51,572 bases of DNA from the NCBI GenBank assembly GCA_902604905.1, contig CACLAN010000005.1:1-51572 (forward strand). The letters are read 5' to 3'. The notes beneath the pieces were generated by a model. It searched no databases. It was not told where the DNA came from and saw nothing but the letters and a program-made list of their open reading frames with translations. Source of the DNA: an uncultured Alphaproteobacteria bacterium. Lineage in GTDB: Bacteria > Pseudomonadota > Alphaproteobacteria > HIMB59 > GCA-002718135. Both the position numbers and the translations under genes were made by a program. Shown here piece after piece: positions 7,888 through 16,954 of the stretch. Within the stretch, counting starts at the first letter, position 1. Each line of letters opens with the position of its first letter.

Positions 7888-8795
7888 AATTTGATTTTTT
7901 ATCGGAAAGTGATCAAGCTTATTTTATTCATAAAGCTTCTACATTAGTTGAAGCTCTTCCTTACATAAGAGAACATAGCGGAGATACTATTGTTATAAAG
8001 TATGGTGGACATGCAATGGGAGATAAAAAACTCTCAGAGAGTTTTTCCAGAGATATTGGATTATTAAAAGAAGTAGGTGTGTCACCAATTATTATTCATG
8101 GTGGGGGACCTCAAATTGGTGAGAGGTTAAAATCAAAAAATATATCAACACAATTTGTTGAAGGATTGCGAGTTACTGATAAAGAAACAATTAAGGTAGT
8201 TGAAGAAGTTTTATCTAAAGATATCAATTCAGAAATAGTAGAATCAATAAGTTCCTCTGGCGGAAAAGCGATAGGAGTATCTGGTAATGATAACTTAGTC
8301 ACTGCAACTAAATTGAATGTAGAAATTAAAGATAGTGATTCAAATATTGAAAAAATTGTTGATATTGGTTTTGTTGGACAACCAAAAAAATTAAACAAAG
8401 ATATGTTAACAAACTTTATAAAAAACGGTCAAATACCTGTCATATCTCCTTTAGGTAAGGATGAAAATAATTTTACATATAATATTAATGCTGACACAGT
8501 TGCGGGTTTTATAGCAGGTGAGTTACAGGCAAGTAAATTATTATTACTAACCGATGTACCTGGAATTTTAGACAAAGATAAAAAATTAATCTCATCAATA
8601 ACTTTAGAAGAAGCTAAAAGTATTGCTAATAAAGAATATATTTCTGGAGGTATGAAGCCGAAAATTAATACATGTATTGATGCAATGAAAAAAGGTGTTA
8701 AAAAATCTACTATTTTAGATGGAAGAATTCCTCATTCAGTAATATTAGAGTTATTCACTGAACATGGTATTGGTACACAAATAACAAGTAATTAA
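7884..8795 (+). CDS. argB: Acetylglutamate kinase
   Basis: Second enzyme of arginine synthesis, phosphorylating N-acetylglutamate. The 303-aa amino-acid kinase fold shows KYGGHAMGD (ATP site, about residues 38-46), IIIHGGGPQIG (about 73-83), the region NINADTVAGFIAGEL for acetylglutamate, LLLLTDVPGI and SGGMKPKI. The N-terminal extension FLSESDQAYFIHKASTLVEALPY resembles the helix of arginine-regulated hexameric enzymes, so feedback inhibition by arginine is possible (inference). It is coupled to engB by ATGA and lies immediately before the nucleotidase-like gene. Confidence 0.96.
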   Translation: MKFDFLSESDQAYFIHKASTLVEALPYIREHSGDTIVIKYGGHAMGDKKLSESFSRDIGLLKEVGVSPIIIHGGGPQIGERLKSKNISTQFVEGLRVTDKETIKVVEEVLSKDINSEIVESISSSGGKAIGVSGNDNLVTATKLNVEIKDSDSNIEKIVDIGFVGQPKKLNKDMLTNFIKNGQIPVISPLGKDENNFTYNINADTVAGFIAGELQASKLLLLTDVPGILDKDKKLISSITLEEAKSIANKEYISGGMKPKINTCIDAMKKGVKKSTILDGRIPHSVILELFTEHGIGTQITSN

Positions 8796-9470
8796 ATGAG
8801 CTTTAAAGATAACATCAATACCTGGATATTTGATCTAGACAACACACTTTACTCTGCAGACAGTGGGATTTTTCAGCAAGTACATAAGTTAATGGGTGAA
8901 TTTGTAGCTAAAAATTTAAACATGGAATTAGCTGAAGCAAAAAAACTACAAGCAAAATATTACAAGCAACATGGCACAACTCTGAGAGGTATGATGGATA
9001 ATCATGGAGTAGATGCTGATTATTTTTTAGAAGAAGTTCATAAGTTAGATTACTCAATTGTTGGTCCAAATCAAAATCTTAATGATGAATTATATAAACT
9101 TGAGGGAAGAAAAATTATTTATACAAATGCAAATAAGCAACATGTCTTAGATGTGTTAGAAAAAATAAATCTAACAAATTTTTTTGATGAAATATATGAT
9201 ATTAAAATGGCTGATTATATTCCTAAGCCAGAAATTTCTCCCTATGAAAAAATTATCGACTTATTTAATATCGAACCAAATAAATCAGCAATGTTTGATG
9301 ATATCGCAAAAAATTTAGTTCCAGCAAAAAAAGTTGGTTTTACACCTGTCTGGGTTGATGCTGGTTATGAGAATTTTTCCGATGATATTGAAGCATCAAA
9401 AGAATATTTAGATTTTCAAACAAGAGATTTGAGTTTATTTTTAAAAGATGTAAATGAGGGTAAAATATGA
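8796..9470 (+). CDS. HAD-family pyrimidine 5'-nucleotidase-like phosphatase
   Basis: 224-aa haloacid dehalogenase-superfamily hydrolase. Motif I is [10 protein letters not shown] (nucleophile D13, acid D15), motif [11 protein letters not shown], the motif III lysine lies in [10 protein letters not shown], and motif IV is [10 protein letters not shown]. This set fits the pyrimidine 5'-nucleotidase (SDT1/YjjG-like) subgroup with a helical cap, often annotated next to dapD in alphaproteobacteria. The physiological substrate cannot be read from sequence; nucleotide monophosphates or other phosphometabolites are possible. There is no gap after argB, and it overlaps dapD by 4 bases (ATGA). Confidence 0.85.
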   Translation: MSFKDNINTWIFDLDNTLYSADSGIFQQVHKLMGEFVAKNLNMELAEAKKLQAKYYKQHGTTLRGMMDNHGVDADYFLEEVHKLDYSIVGPNQNLNDELYKLEGRKIIYTNANKQHVLDVLEKINLTNFFDEIYDIKMADYIPKPEISPYEKIIDLFNIEPNKSAMFDDIAKNLVPAKKVGFTPVWVDAGYENFSDDIEASKEYLDFQTRDLSLFLKDVNEGKI

Positions 9471-10291
9471 GTAATCTCGAAAAAATTATAAATGAAGCCT
9501 TTGAGGATAGAGATAATATTAATGTCAATACTGCAGGTGAAATTAGAAAAGCAGTAGATGAAACTTTAAACAAACTTGATAGTGGAAACTTAAGGGTTTG
9601 TGAAAAAATTAATAATGAATGGCAAGTTAATCAATGGATTAAAAAGGCAATTCTTTTAAGTTTCAGATTAAATGATAATGAAATTATTAAAGCAACGCAT
9701 GCTACTTGGTTTGACAAAGTAGAGAGTAAAACTACAAATTGGACTAAAGATGATCATCTAAAAGCAGGATTCCGATATGTACCAGACGCTGTTGTAAGAA
9801 AATCTGCATTTATTGCTAAAGGTGTTGTTTTAATGCCTTCTTTTGTAAATCTTGGTGCATATGTTGATGAAGGAACAATGATTGATACTTGGGCAACAGT
9901 TGGTTCATGTGCACAAATAGGTAAAAACTGTCATATTTCTGGAGGAGCTGGTATTGGCGGTGTACTTGAACCTCTTCAAGCAAATCCCGTAATTATTGAA
10001 GACAATTGTTTTATTGGAGCAAGAAGTGAAGTGGCTGAAGGTGTTATTGTTGGTGAAGGTGCGGTTTTATCAATGGGTGTATTTATTGGAGCGTCTACAA
10101 AAATAGTCGATCGCTCAACTGGAGAAATTCATATGGGAAAAGTTCCAGCGTATTCAGTTGTGGTACCAGGTACGTTACCAGGAAAAAAAGAAGGGGATAT
10201 TAATCCTTCTTTATACTGTGCTGTTATTGTTAAAAGAGTTGATGAAAAAACCAGAAGCAAAACATCAATCAATGATCTTTTAAGAGATTAA
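9467..10291 (+). CDS. dapD: 2,3,4,5-tetrahydropyridine-2,6-dicarboxylate N-succinyltransferase
   Basis: Lysine/diaminopimelate pathway enzyme that transfers succinyl from succinyl-CoA to tetrahydrodipicolinate. At 274 aa it is full length. A helical N-terminal domain is followed by a left-handed beta-helix of hexapeptide repeats, visible around [37 protein letters not shown] and [20 protein letters not shown]. It is directly coupled to dapE (TAATG), so the succinylated DAP branch is used. DAP feeds both lysine and peptidoglycan. Confidence 0.97.
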   Translation: MSNLEKIINEAFEDRDNINVNTAGEIRKAVDETLNKLDSGNLRVCEKINNEWQVNQWIKKAILLSFRLNDNEIIKATHATWFDKVESKTTNWTKDDHLKAGFRYVPDAVVRKSAFIAKGVVLMPSFVNLGAYVDEGTMIDTWATVGSCAQIGKNCHISGGAGIGGVLEPLQANPVIIEDNCFIGARSEVAEGVIVGEGAVLSMGVFIGASTKIVDRSTGEIHMGKVPAYSVVVPGTLPGKKEGDINPSLYCAVIVKRVDEKTRSKTSINDLLRD

Positions 10292-11469
10292 TGTCAGAAA
10301 TTAATTTTGATCCAGTTACTCTTACACAATCCTTAGTTAAATGTGCAAGTGTAACTCCAAAAGATGAGGGTGCTTTAACAGTCGTTGAAAATCATCTAAG
10401 TGCTATGGGTTGTGACTGTCATCTATTAACTTTCTCTGGAAACAATTCTTATGAAGTAAAAAATATATTTGCAACAATAGGAAATGAAGGAAAGCATTTT
10501 GCTTATGCTGGTCACACAGATGTAGTCCCAGTAGGAAATGAAAGTTCTTGGAAATATCCTCCCTTTTCAGCAAAAATAGATGAAGGTAAACTTTATGGAA
10601 GAGGTAGTGAAGATATGAAAAGCAGTGTTGCTTGTTTCATCAGTGCCGCTAAAAGATTTGTAGATAAATATAAAAATATTCCAGGTAAGATTTCATTTAT
10701 TATTACAGGAGATGAAGAAAGAGATTCTGTAAACGGTACACCAAGAATACTAGAATGGGCAAGTAAACAAAATTATAAATTTGATCATTGTCTTGTTGGT
10801 GAACCAACTTCTAAAAATGAAGTCGGCGATAAAGTAAAGATTGGAAGAAGAGGATCAGTTAGTTTCTTTTTTCAGGTAAAAGGTATTCAAGGACATACGG
10901 CGAATTCTCATTTAGCTGAAAATTCTTCACATCACTTAGTGAATTTATTAAATAGTATATTAGAAGAGCCACTAGATGAAGGTAATGAAAATTTTTTACC
11001 AACATCAGTTCAAATTGCTACTATTGATATTGGCAATCCTGTGCAAAACGTAATTCCAGAATTAGCTAAAGCAACAGTTAATATTAGATTTAATGATATG
11101 CATTCATCTGACTCACTTATAAAATGGATTGATAATAAAATAGAAAAAATTTTCTCTAAATTGGAAAACGCTAGTTGCACATATACATATGATGCAACAG
11201 CTGAGTCATTTTTGAATAAAGCCGGTGATTTATATAATATTATTTCAAAATCAATTTCTGATGTTACAGGCAGAAATAGCCCACCTGAGCAAGCAACCGA
11301 TGGGGGTACTTCTGATGCAAGATATATAAAGAACTATTGTGAAGTAGTAGAGTTAGGTCTTAGAAATCAAACACTTCATAAAGTAGATGAATTTGTTTTT
11401 GTTGAAGATATTATTAAATTAGAAAGTATTTATTTTAGAATTTTAGAGAATTATTTTGATCTCAATTAA
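10291..11469 (+). CDS. dapE: Succinyl-diaminopimelate desuccinylase
   Basis: M20-family zinc peptidase that removes succinate from N-succinyl-L,L-DAP. The 392-aa protein contains the metal and catalytic motifs AYAGHTDVVPVG (His and Asp), GRGSEDMKSSVACFI (Asp bridging the metals), ITGDEERDSVNGT (Glu base and metal Glu) and, near the C-terminus, the final metal His in NQTLHKVDEFV. The central dimerisation domain begins around RRGSVSFFFQVKG. It follows dapD with a one-base overlap and ends on a TTAA shared with the convergent dehydrogenase gene. Confidence 0.96.
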   Translation: MSEINFDPVTLTQSLVKCASVTPKDEGALTVVENHLSAMGCDCHLLTFSGNNSYEVKNIFATIGNEGKHFAYAGHTDVVPVGNESSWKYPPFSAKIDEGKLYGRGSEDMKSSVACFISAAKRFVDKYKNIPGKISFIITGDEERDSVNGTPRILEWASKQNYKFDHCLVGEPTSKNEVGDKVKIGRRGSVSFFFQVKGIQGHTANSHLAENSSHHLVNLLNSILEEPLDEGNENFLPTSVQIATIDIGNPVQNVIPELAKATVNIRFNDMHSSDSLIKWIDNKIEKIFSKLENASCTYTYDATAESFLNKAGDLYNIISKSISDVTGRNSPPEQATDGGTSDARYIKNYCEVVELGLRNQTLHKVDEFVFVEDIIKLESIYFRILENYFDLN

Positions 11470-12398
11470 TATCCATCAGATGGATTGATATCTGATTTAA
11501 CATTTTTATTTTTTCTTAGTTTTTTATATTTGGAGTACATATATTTAATAGATGGCTCTATAGCTGTTACACCTGCCACGTGGGGAGTAATGGTTACATT
11601 TGGCAGTTTCCAAAATTGACTACTTGATTTTAAAGGTTCATCTTTAAAGACATCCAAATAAGCATAAAAATTTTTGTTTTTCTTTAAATGATTTAGAAGG
11701 TCTTTCTCTTCAATTGCATTTCCTCTGCCTATATTTATTAAACAAGAATTTTTTTTCATATTCTTTAAAAACTTTTTATCTATTATATTATTTGTTTGAG
11801 CTGTTGATGGTAGAATAGAAATGATAACATCAGAGCTTTTGATAAAACTTATAATATTTTTACCCGTATATATTTTTACATTTTTTGCTTTTGCTCGATT
11901 TTTTTTATATGCAATAACATTATAATTTAATTTATTTAGTAGTTTTGCAATATGATTACCAAGAAAGCCTAGACCTAGAATACCTATTGTTAAATTTTTA
12001 TTATTAATTGGCGTCCTTTCACCAGACCAGTATTGTTTGCTTTGAGAATATTGAAAAATTTTAAAATTTAATTGATAATTTAGTATTTGAGCTAGAGAAT
12101 AATTGGCAATTCTCTCTCCCATTTCTTTATCTTTTATTCTGATTATGGGAATTTTTTTATTATAATTTTTAAGTTTTAGAATGTGATCTACTCCAGCTCC
12201 CATAGAGAAAATAACTTGGAGATTTTTTAATCTTGAAAGAATGTTGTCTGGTAGATTCCAAATAATTGCACAATTTACATCATTAAAATTTTTATAATCT
12301 TTGATAGAAATTATTTTTTCATTTTTAAAATATTTTTTTATTGTTTTTTTCCAAACATCAATTTTATCAAAAGTTGTGTTATGAAATAAAATAGTCAT
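11466..12398 (-). CDS. D-2-hydroxyacid dehydrogenase, glyoxylate/hydroxypyruvate reductase A-like
   Basis: 310-aa NAD(P)-dependent 2-hydroxyacid dehydrogenase. The Rossmann motif GILGLGFLG is at 139-147. Catalytic residues are R225 in INIGRGNAI, E254 in DVFKDEPL and H273 in TPHVAGVT. The N-terminal VIFSMGAGVDHIL and the overall pattern match the GhrA subgroup, which reduces glyoxylate or hydroxypyruvate. The start ATG overlaps the end of the upstream glycosyltransferase (start 12398, stop 12395), so the two are co-transcribed, an unexpected pairing. The protein is unusually Lys/Asn-rich. Substrate is inferred from family only. Confidence 0.85.
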   Translation of the reverse strand: MTILFHNTTFDKIDVWKKTIKKYFKNEKIISIKDYKNFNDVNCAIIWNLPDNILSRLKNLQVIFSMGAGVDHILKLKNYNKKIPIIRIKDKEMGERIANYSLAQILNYQLNFKIFQYSQSKQYWSGERTPINNKNLTIGILGLGFLGNHIAKLLNKLNYNVIAYKKNRAKAKNVKIYTGKNIISFIKSSDVIISILPSTAQTNNIIDKKFLKNMKKNSCLINIGRGNAIEEKDLLNHLKKNKNFYAYLDVFKDEPLKSSSQFWKLPNVTITPHVAGVTAIEPSIKYMYSKYKKLRKNKNVKSDINPSDGY

Positions 12399-13498
12399 TG
12401 AATATCATCTATCAATTTGTTGTATTTTGATATTTGTTTTTCCCAGATTAATTCATTTTCTGCTCTATTTTTTGCATTTTGTCCTAATTCAATCCTATTT
12501 TGTTGGTTCTCAACTAAATTCTTAATTGATTCATCTAATTCATTAAAATTATTAATTATTAAACCTGTTTTATTATGCAATACAGCTTCAGGAGTGCCTC
12601 CAACATTTGAGGCAATTGAAGGAATTCCATATTGTGCTGCTTCAATGTATGAGATTCCAAAACCTTCAATAGAATTTGCATGAGTTTCATCTATAGTTGG
12701 CATGATCATAATATCAGTTTTAGAAAAAATGAATTTTTTTTGATTTTCATTTATTGCTCCAACTAACTTCACATTTTTTTCTAGATTATAATTTTTTATT
12801 TCTTTCCTTATATTCTCTAACTGATCACCTTCACCAGCGATTATATATTGAATATCTGGATAAATTTTTTTTAAATTAAAAACAGATTTTAGAATAAATG
12901 AATGTCCTTTTCTTTTTTCTAGTCTGGCAAGAGTAAGAAACGTTGGGAAACTATCATCTAAATCTATGACTTGTTCTTTAATATTCTTAGTAGAATTTAC
13001 ACCTGGATAGATAACCTCAATTTTTTTAAAGTTTTCGCTTATTTTTGAAAGTAAGTTTTTGGTATATGATGAATTGACCACTAATGCGTTTGCTAATTCC
13101 AATATTCTCTTTATTCGGTTACGATGTTTATTATTTTTGATTATTATTTCATTTCCATGAACAAGACTGATAATTGGTATTTTTTTCTCTTTTAAAAAAT
13201 TAATTGGTAACTCAAGACTTTTCCAACTATCAGTGATGACTGCTTCAATATTATTTGAAAAACAAATATTTTTGAGTTGATTAAATTTTTTTCTTTTTCT
13301 TAAAAACTTTAAACCCCTAAATCTTAATATTGAATAATTTTTATCATTTTTATCAAATTCTAAATCTTTTGCACTATCTTGTTGGTCTGCTAAGACCTTT
13401 ACATCGTGTTTAAGACTTAAATTTAATGCTATATCATACATCAATGTTTCAATTCCACCTACTCTAGATGGAAAGCATTGTGTTAAAATTATTATCAT
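12395..13498 (-). CDS. Glycosyltransferase family 4 protein
   Basis: 367-aa GT-B glycosyltransferase with the N-terminal pattern TQCFPSRVGGIETLMYDIA (glycine loop and acceptor domain) and, near residues 283-305, EGFGISYIEAAQYGIPSIAS followed by GGTPEAV. This is the E-x7-E donor-sugar motif of the GT4 family. FLTLARLEKRKGHSFIL marks the start of the nucleotide-sugar domain. It probably adds a sugar to an envelope glycan or glycolipid, but donor and acceptor are unknown. It is the first gene of a two-gene minus-strand unit with the GhrA-like gene. The 203-bp gap upstream holds its promoter and that of the divergent small gene. Confidence 0.88.
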   Translation of the reverse strand: MIIILTQCFPSRVGGIETLMYDIALNLSLKHDVKVLADQQDSAKDLEFDKNDKNYSILRFRGLKFLRKRKKFNQLKNICFSNNIEAVITDSWKSLELPINFLKEKKIPIISLVHGNEIIIKNNKHRNRIKRILELANALVVNSSYTKNLLSKISENFKKIEVIYPGVNSTKNIKEQVIDLDDSFPTFLTLARLEKRKGHSFILKSVFNLKKIYPDIQYIIAGEGDQLENIRKEIKNYNLEKNVKLVGAINENQKKFIFSKTDIMIMPTIDETHANSIEGFGISYIEAAQYGIPSIASNVGGTPEAVLHNKTGLIINNFNELDESIKNLVENQQNRIELGQNAKNRAENELIWEKQISKYNKLIDDIQ

Positions 13499-13614
13499 TG
13501 AAAGTTATAATATTATAAATTTATGAAGTATTAATGCACAAAGTCAATCAGGAACAATTAATTTTAATCATTATTAAATATTTTAACTATATTTGATTTT
13601 TTACATATTCAAAT

Positions 13615-13633
13615 ATATGCATTTTTTGCATAT
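13615..13633. repeat. Perfect 7-bp inverted repeat in the GT4/small-gene divergent gap
   Basis: ATATGCA and TGCATAT flank a T5 spacer. They lie in the AT-rich gap 13499-13701 between a divergent glycosyltransferase and a 58-aa gene. The position, upstream of both genes, fits a protein-binding operator better than a terminator, since no transcript ends here. In such AT-rich DNA a chance palindrome cannot be excluded. Nothing else definite is seen in this gap. Confidence 0.35.
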
Positions 13634-13701
13634 TAATATTAGTATTTTTATACTTTGATTGCATAGAATAATTACTATTTTAATAATCTAAGGATAAATA
13701 A

Positions 13702-13878
13702 ATGATTAATTTTTTTAATTTTTTTAATAAAGTTTACGAGGATTTAAGTAAAAAAAACTTCAATAAAGATGAAGATTTAGTCAGATATTTCAAATCTGAA
13801 TACGGCAAAGAATGGAAAATTGAATTAGATAAACATCTTTTAAAAACTGAATTTGACATAAATAAGAAAGCCGCATAA
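13702..13878 (+). CDS. Small hypothetical protein, 58 aa
   Basis: A 58-codon frame from the ATG at 13702 to TAA, preceded by AAGGAT 6-11 bases upstream, a plausible ribosome-binding site and stronger than for most genes here. The product starts MINFFNFFNKVYEDLSKKNF and continues with LVRYFKSEYGKEWKIELDKHL, a mixed aromatic/charged, probably helical sequence with no signal peptide or membrane segment. I do not recognise its family and propose no function. Codon use (AT-rich, Lys/Asn/Phe) matches neighbours. It stands alone between a divergent glycosyltransferase gene and convergent pepP. Its last codons and stop form the left arm of a strong hairpin. Confidence 0.65.
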   Translation: MINFFNFFNKVYEDLSKKNFNKDEDLVRYFKSEYGKEWKIELDKHLLKTEFDINKKAA

Positions 13879-13889
13879 TTTGCGGCTTT
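13867..13889 (-). terminator. Hairpin terminator between the small gene and pepP
   Basis: AAAGCCGCA and TGCGGCTTT form a perfect 9-bp stem with a 5-nt loop (TAATT). It starts 2 bases after the pepP stop on the minus strand and is followed there by CTTATTTATG, a T-rich tail. The stem is unusually GC-rich for this region. On the plus strand it overlaps the final codons of the small gene, but the tail is less T-rich, so it probably serves pepP best and may act in both directions. Confidence 0.7.
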
Positions 13890-13891
13890 AG

Positions 13892-15658
13892 TTAGACTTC
13901 AGTAGTTACCTCTTTAAGCCAATCTCTTACTTCATTTTCAAGATGCCTCTCTAATGTATCATAAACCTTTTTATGGTATTCATTTAACCAGTGTCTTTCA
14001 ATTTGATCAAGCATACTATTGTCAATAAGGTCTAAATCAATTGGACACCACGAGATGTTTTCAAAATATAATTTCTTTTCATTTTTTTCTTTTATCACGA
14101 CTAAATTTTCTGTTCTTATCCCATATTCATTTTCTTTATAGTATCCAGGTTCATTAGATAAAATCATTCCTGGAAGCAGCTCAACGCTATCAAACATTGA
14201 TTTTTTTGCAATACGTTGTGGGGCTTCATGAACACTCAAAAAACTTCCGATACCGTGACCAGTCCCATGATCATAATCTAAATTAATTTCTTGCAAACTT
14301 TTTCTTGCCAGATAATCAATATCAGTTCCTTTTGTTCCTTTTTCAAAAACGTGATTTGATAGGGCAATATGACCTTTAAGAACTCTCGTAAATCTATCTT
14401 TTTGTTCTCTTGTTGGCTCACCTAAAATTATAGTTCTTGTTATATCTGTTGTTCCATCAAAATATTGGCATCCTGAGTCAACAAGGTAAATATTATTATT
14501 TGAAAAAGATGACTTTCCTTCTTCAGTAACTCGGTAATGAGGAAGGGCTGCATTTTTATCAATTGCTGATATTGTATCAAAAGATAGAGAATAAAATAAT
14601 TCATTTTTTCTTCGAAGATTTTCTAAATGATTTGCAACACTTATTTCATCATTTGATTTAGGATCCATGATATTTTTTAACCAATAAATATATTTAGTAA
14701 TACTAACGCCATCTCTTATATGTGCTTTTTTTGCTCCATCTAGTTCAATTTCATTTTTAGTAGCTTTTAATAAAATACATGGATTAGGTAAATTTTTTGA
14801 ATTTATTTTTTGTTTCCTTAAAAGATCTAAAAAATAATATGTTGTAGAATTAAAATCTAAACCAATTGTTTCAGAGGAATTAATATCATTAAAAATAGCT
14901 TCAATATTTTCAATATTATTAATGTTTATTAAAGTTTGGATTTCCTTTTTTAGTATTTCTGGCATTGCAGGTTCTTTAATATACAAAGAGTGTTTATTAT
15001 TTTTTGAAATCAGAAGATAAGAGTAAAGCAGTGGTGTATATTTAATATCGTCAGCTCTTAAATTTAATAGCCAAGCAATATTATCAAGCCCAGAAACAAA
15101 GTAATAATCAATTTCATTTTGATCTAAAAATTTTTTTAAAATATCTAATTTTTCACTTCTGCCCTGACCAGCAAAACTTGTTGGGTGGTCAAATATATCT
15201 GTATACTGAATTTTTGGTTGATTTTCCCATATTAAATCAACAAAATTTTTATCTATTAGTTGGAGTTGAGATGTTGAATTCTCTAACATTTTTTCCACTT
15301 TTGCAATTTCTATGATTGAATGAAGAGTTGGATCTAATGCAATTTTTAATTGTTTTTCTAACAAAATTTTTTCTAAATCTGTCCAAAAACTATTTACATG
15401 TTTTACCAGAATTTCTTTAGCATTAATTTGAGTATTTGCTTGAGAAGTGTATCGTCCATCAACATACAAGAAGGCATCTGTCGGCGTTATAATTGCCCTT
15501 CCTGCTGAACCAGAAAAGTTTGTTATAAAATTTAATCTTTCTGCATTTGGAGAAATATACTCATTTAAATATTCATCACTTCTATTAATGACAAAAATAT
15601 CAATTTTTTTTTCTTTTAACAGATTTTGTAGTTTTTCTAAATTTGTTTTATTGATCAT
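13892..15658 (-). CDS. pepP: Xaa-Pro aminopeptidase (M24B family)
   Basis: 588-aa metallopeptidase releasing N-terminal residues next to proline. It has the three-domain plan of the long aminopeptidase P type (similar to eukaryotic XPNPEP1), with two creatinase-like N-terminal domains and a C-terminal pita-bread domain. Metal ligands appear in order: two Asp in VDSGCQYFDGTTDIT (about 395 and 406), His in HGTGHGIGSFLSVHE (about 462), Glu in LSNEPGYY (about 500) and Glu in GIRTENLV (about 515). No signal peptide is seen, so it is cytoplasmic. It overlaps the upstream dehydratase gene by 4 bases (ATGA) and is followed by a hairpin terminator. Confidence 0.92.
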   Translation of the reverse strand: MINKTNLEKLQNLLKEKKIDIFVINRSDEYLNEYISPNAERLNFITNFSGSAGRAIITPTDAFLYVDGRYTSQANTQINAKEILVKHVNSFWTDLEKILLEKQLKIALDPTLHSIIEIAKVEKMLENSTSQLQLIDKNFVDLIWENQPKIQYTDIFDHPTSFAGQGRSEKLDILKKFLDQNEIDYYFVSGLDNIAWLLNLRADDIKYTPLLYSYLLISKNNKHSLYIKEPAMPEILKKEIQTLININNIENIEAIFNDINSSETIGLDFNSTTYYFLDLLRKQKINSKNLPNPCILLKATKNEIELDGAKKAHIRDGVSITKYIYWLKNIMDPKSNDEISVANHLENLRRKNELFYSLSFDTISAIDKNAALPHYRVTEEGKSSFSNNNIYLVDSGCQYFDGTTDITRTIILGEPTREQKDRFTRVLKGHIALSNHVFEKGTKGTDIDYLARKSLQEINLDYDHGTGHGIGSFLSVHEAPQRIAKKSMFDSVELLPGMILSNEPGYYKENEYGIRTENLVVIKEKNEKKLYFENISWCPIDLDLIDNSMLDQIERHWLNEYHKKVYDTLERHLENEVRDWLKEVTTEV

Positions 15659-16620
15659 AACTTATTAAATAAACTTAAATCAATATTACCTCCCGAAATC
15701 ATAACTACAATTTTTTTATTTTTGACATCAATTTTATTATTTAATAATGCAGCTGCAGCAACTGCTCCTCCTGGTTCGACAACTATTTTAAGTTGTTCAG
15801 CTAATAAAATTATTGTCTGTGTTACTTCTTCATCAGAAACACTTAATCCTCCTGCAAGATTATTTAAATTAATTTGAAAGGTTATATTTCCTGGTTGTGG
15901 AGCTAAAAGTGCATCACAGAAAGATTGAGCATTTTTTTTATTTTTAATAAGTTTGCCAGCTTCTAAAGATCTTTTTGTATCATCAAATTCATCAGGTTCT
16001 ACAGAATATGATTTCATGTTTGGATAAATATGTTTAAGGTATGTTGATGTTCCTGCAATAAGACCACCACCTCCACAACAACATAAATAAAGATCAGGTT
16101 CAATTGATTGCTCTATTAAATCATTCACGATTTCAATAGCTGCAGTTCCTTGACCAGCAATTATATCTTCATCATCATATGGTTTAATAAGAGCTCTATT
16201 ATCCTTCTTTTGAATTTCGTTTCCTATCTCTTCCCTGTTTTGAAAGTAAGTGTCATATAATATTACCTCTGCTCCATATTTTTTTGTATTTTCAATTTTT
16301 ATTTGAGGTGCAGTTTTAGGCATTATTATTTTTGCACTAATGGTATTAATCATAGATGCATAAGCAACAGCTTGTGCATGATTACCTGATGAATATGCTA
16401 CTACACCTGAGTCTTTTACAGTTTCTATTAATTTTGTAATTTTATGTGTAGCTCCACGTAGTTTAAATGATCCAGTATTTTGTAAATTCTCAAGTTTAAA
16501 ATAAATTTCAGCTTCTAAAAGATTATTTATGTAATCATTAGTTACCAAAGGAGTTTTTGTTACCTTTTGGTTGATTAATTTATAAGCATTATCAACATTT
16601 AAATAACTAAATTCAGCCAT
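15655..16620 (-). CDS. Threonine dehydratase / serine racemase-like PLP enzyme
   Basis: 321-aa fold-type II PLP enzyme. The PLP lysine is K53 in GSFKLRGA, with the substrate loop SSGNHAQAVAYAS and the phosphate-binding glycine loop CGGGGLIAG (about 182-190). It lacks the C-terminal regulatory domain of biosynthetic IlvA, so it resembles catabolic threonine ammonia-lyase (TdcB) or serine racemase/dehydratase. Threonine or serine deamination to 2-ketobutyrate or pyruvate is the most likely reaction. It is first in a two-gene unit with pepP. Which hydroxy-amino acid it uses cannot be decided from sequence. Confidence 0.88.
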   Translation of the reverse strand: MAEFSYLNVDNAYKLINQKVTKTPLVTNDYINNLLEAEIYFKLENLQNTGSFKLRGATHKITKLIETVKDSGVVAYSSGNHAQAVAYASMINTISAKIIMPKTAPQIKIENTKKYGAEVILYDTYFQNREEIGNEIQKKDNRALIKPYDDEDIIAGQGTAAIEIVNDLIEQSIEPDLYLCCCGGGGLIAGTSTYLKHIYPNMKSYSVEPDEFDDTKRSLEAGKLIKNKKNAQSFCDALLAPQPGNITFQINLNNLAGGLSVSDEEVTQTIILLAEQLKIVVEPGGAVAAAALLNNKIDVKNKKIVVMISGGNIDLSLFNKL

Positions 16621-16681
16621 AATTTTATAGTTTTACATCGTTTTAATGGAATAAACTAAAAAAAAATATATGTATATTATC

Positions 16682-16954
16682 ATGGAACAGAACAAAGTAA
16701 CTTCACCTTGCATTAGCGTATGTAAAACTGACCCAATCTCAGGGTATTGCTACGGTTGTGGAAGAACCAATGAAGAAAAAGATATTTGGAAAGATGAAAA
16801 TACTTCTAATGAATGGAAACAAAATAATTTATCTGAACTAAAATCTAGATTTTCAGATTGGCAGTTAAAGGCATTTGAAGAATCATATAAATCCAAAGTT
16901 GAAACGGGTTTATCTCTTATAAAAAAAAAATTAGCAGAAAATCGTAAAAATTGA
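16682..16954 (+). CDS. DUF1289 domain-containing cysteine-rich protein
   Basis: About 90 aa from the ATG at 16682; an upstream ATG at 16670 would add four residues. The N-terminus has four cysteines in the family pattern SPCISVC (C10, C14) and GYCYGCGRT (C23, C26), followed by an acidic DIWKDE segment, which defines DUF1289. The cysteine spacing suggests zinc or iron-sulfur binding, but this is not established here. The remainder is a charged helix. Its TGA overlaps the TTG start of the following gene. Confidence 0.82.
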   Translation: MEQNKVTSPCISVCKTDPISGYCYGCGRTNEEKDIWKDENTSNEWKQNNLSELKSRFSDWQLKAFEESYKSKVETGLSLIKKKLAENRKN

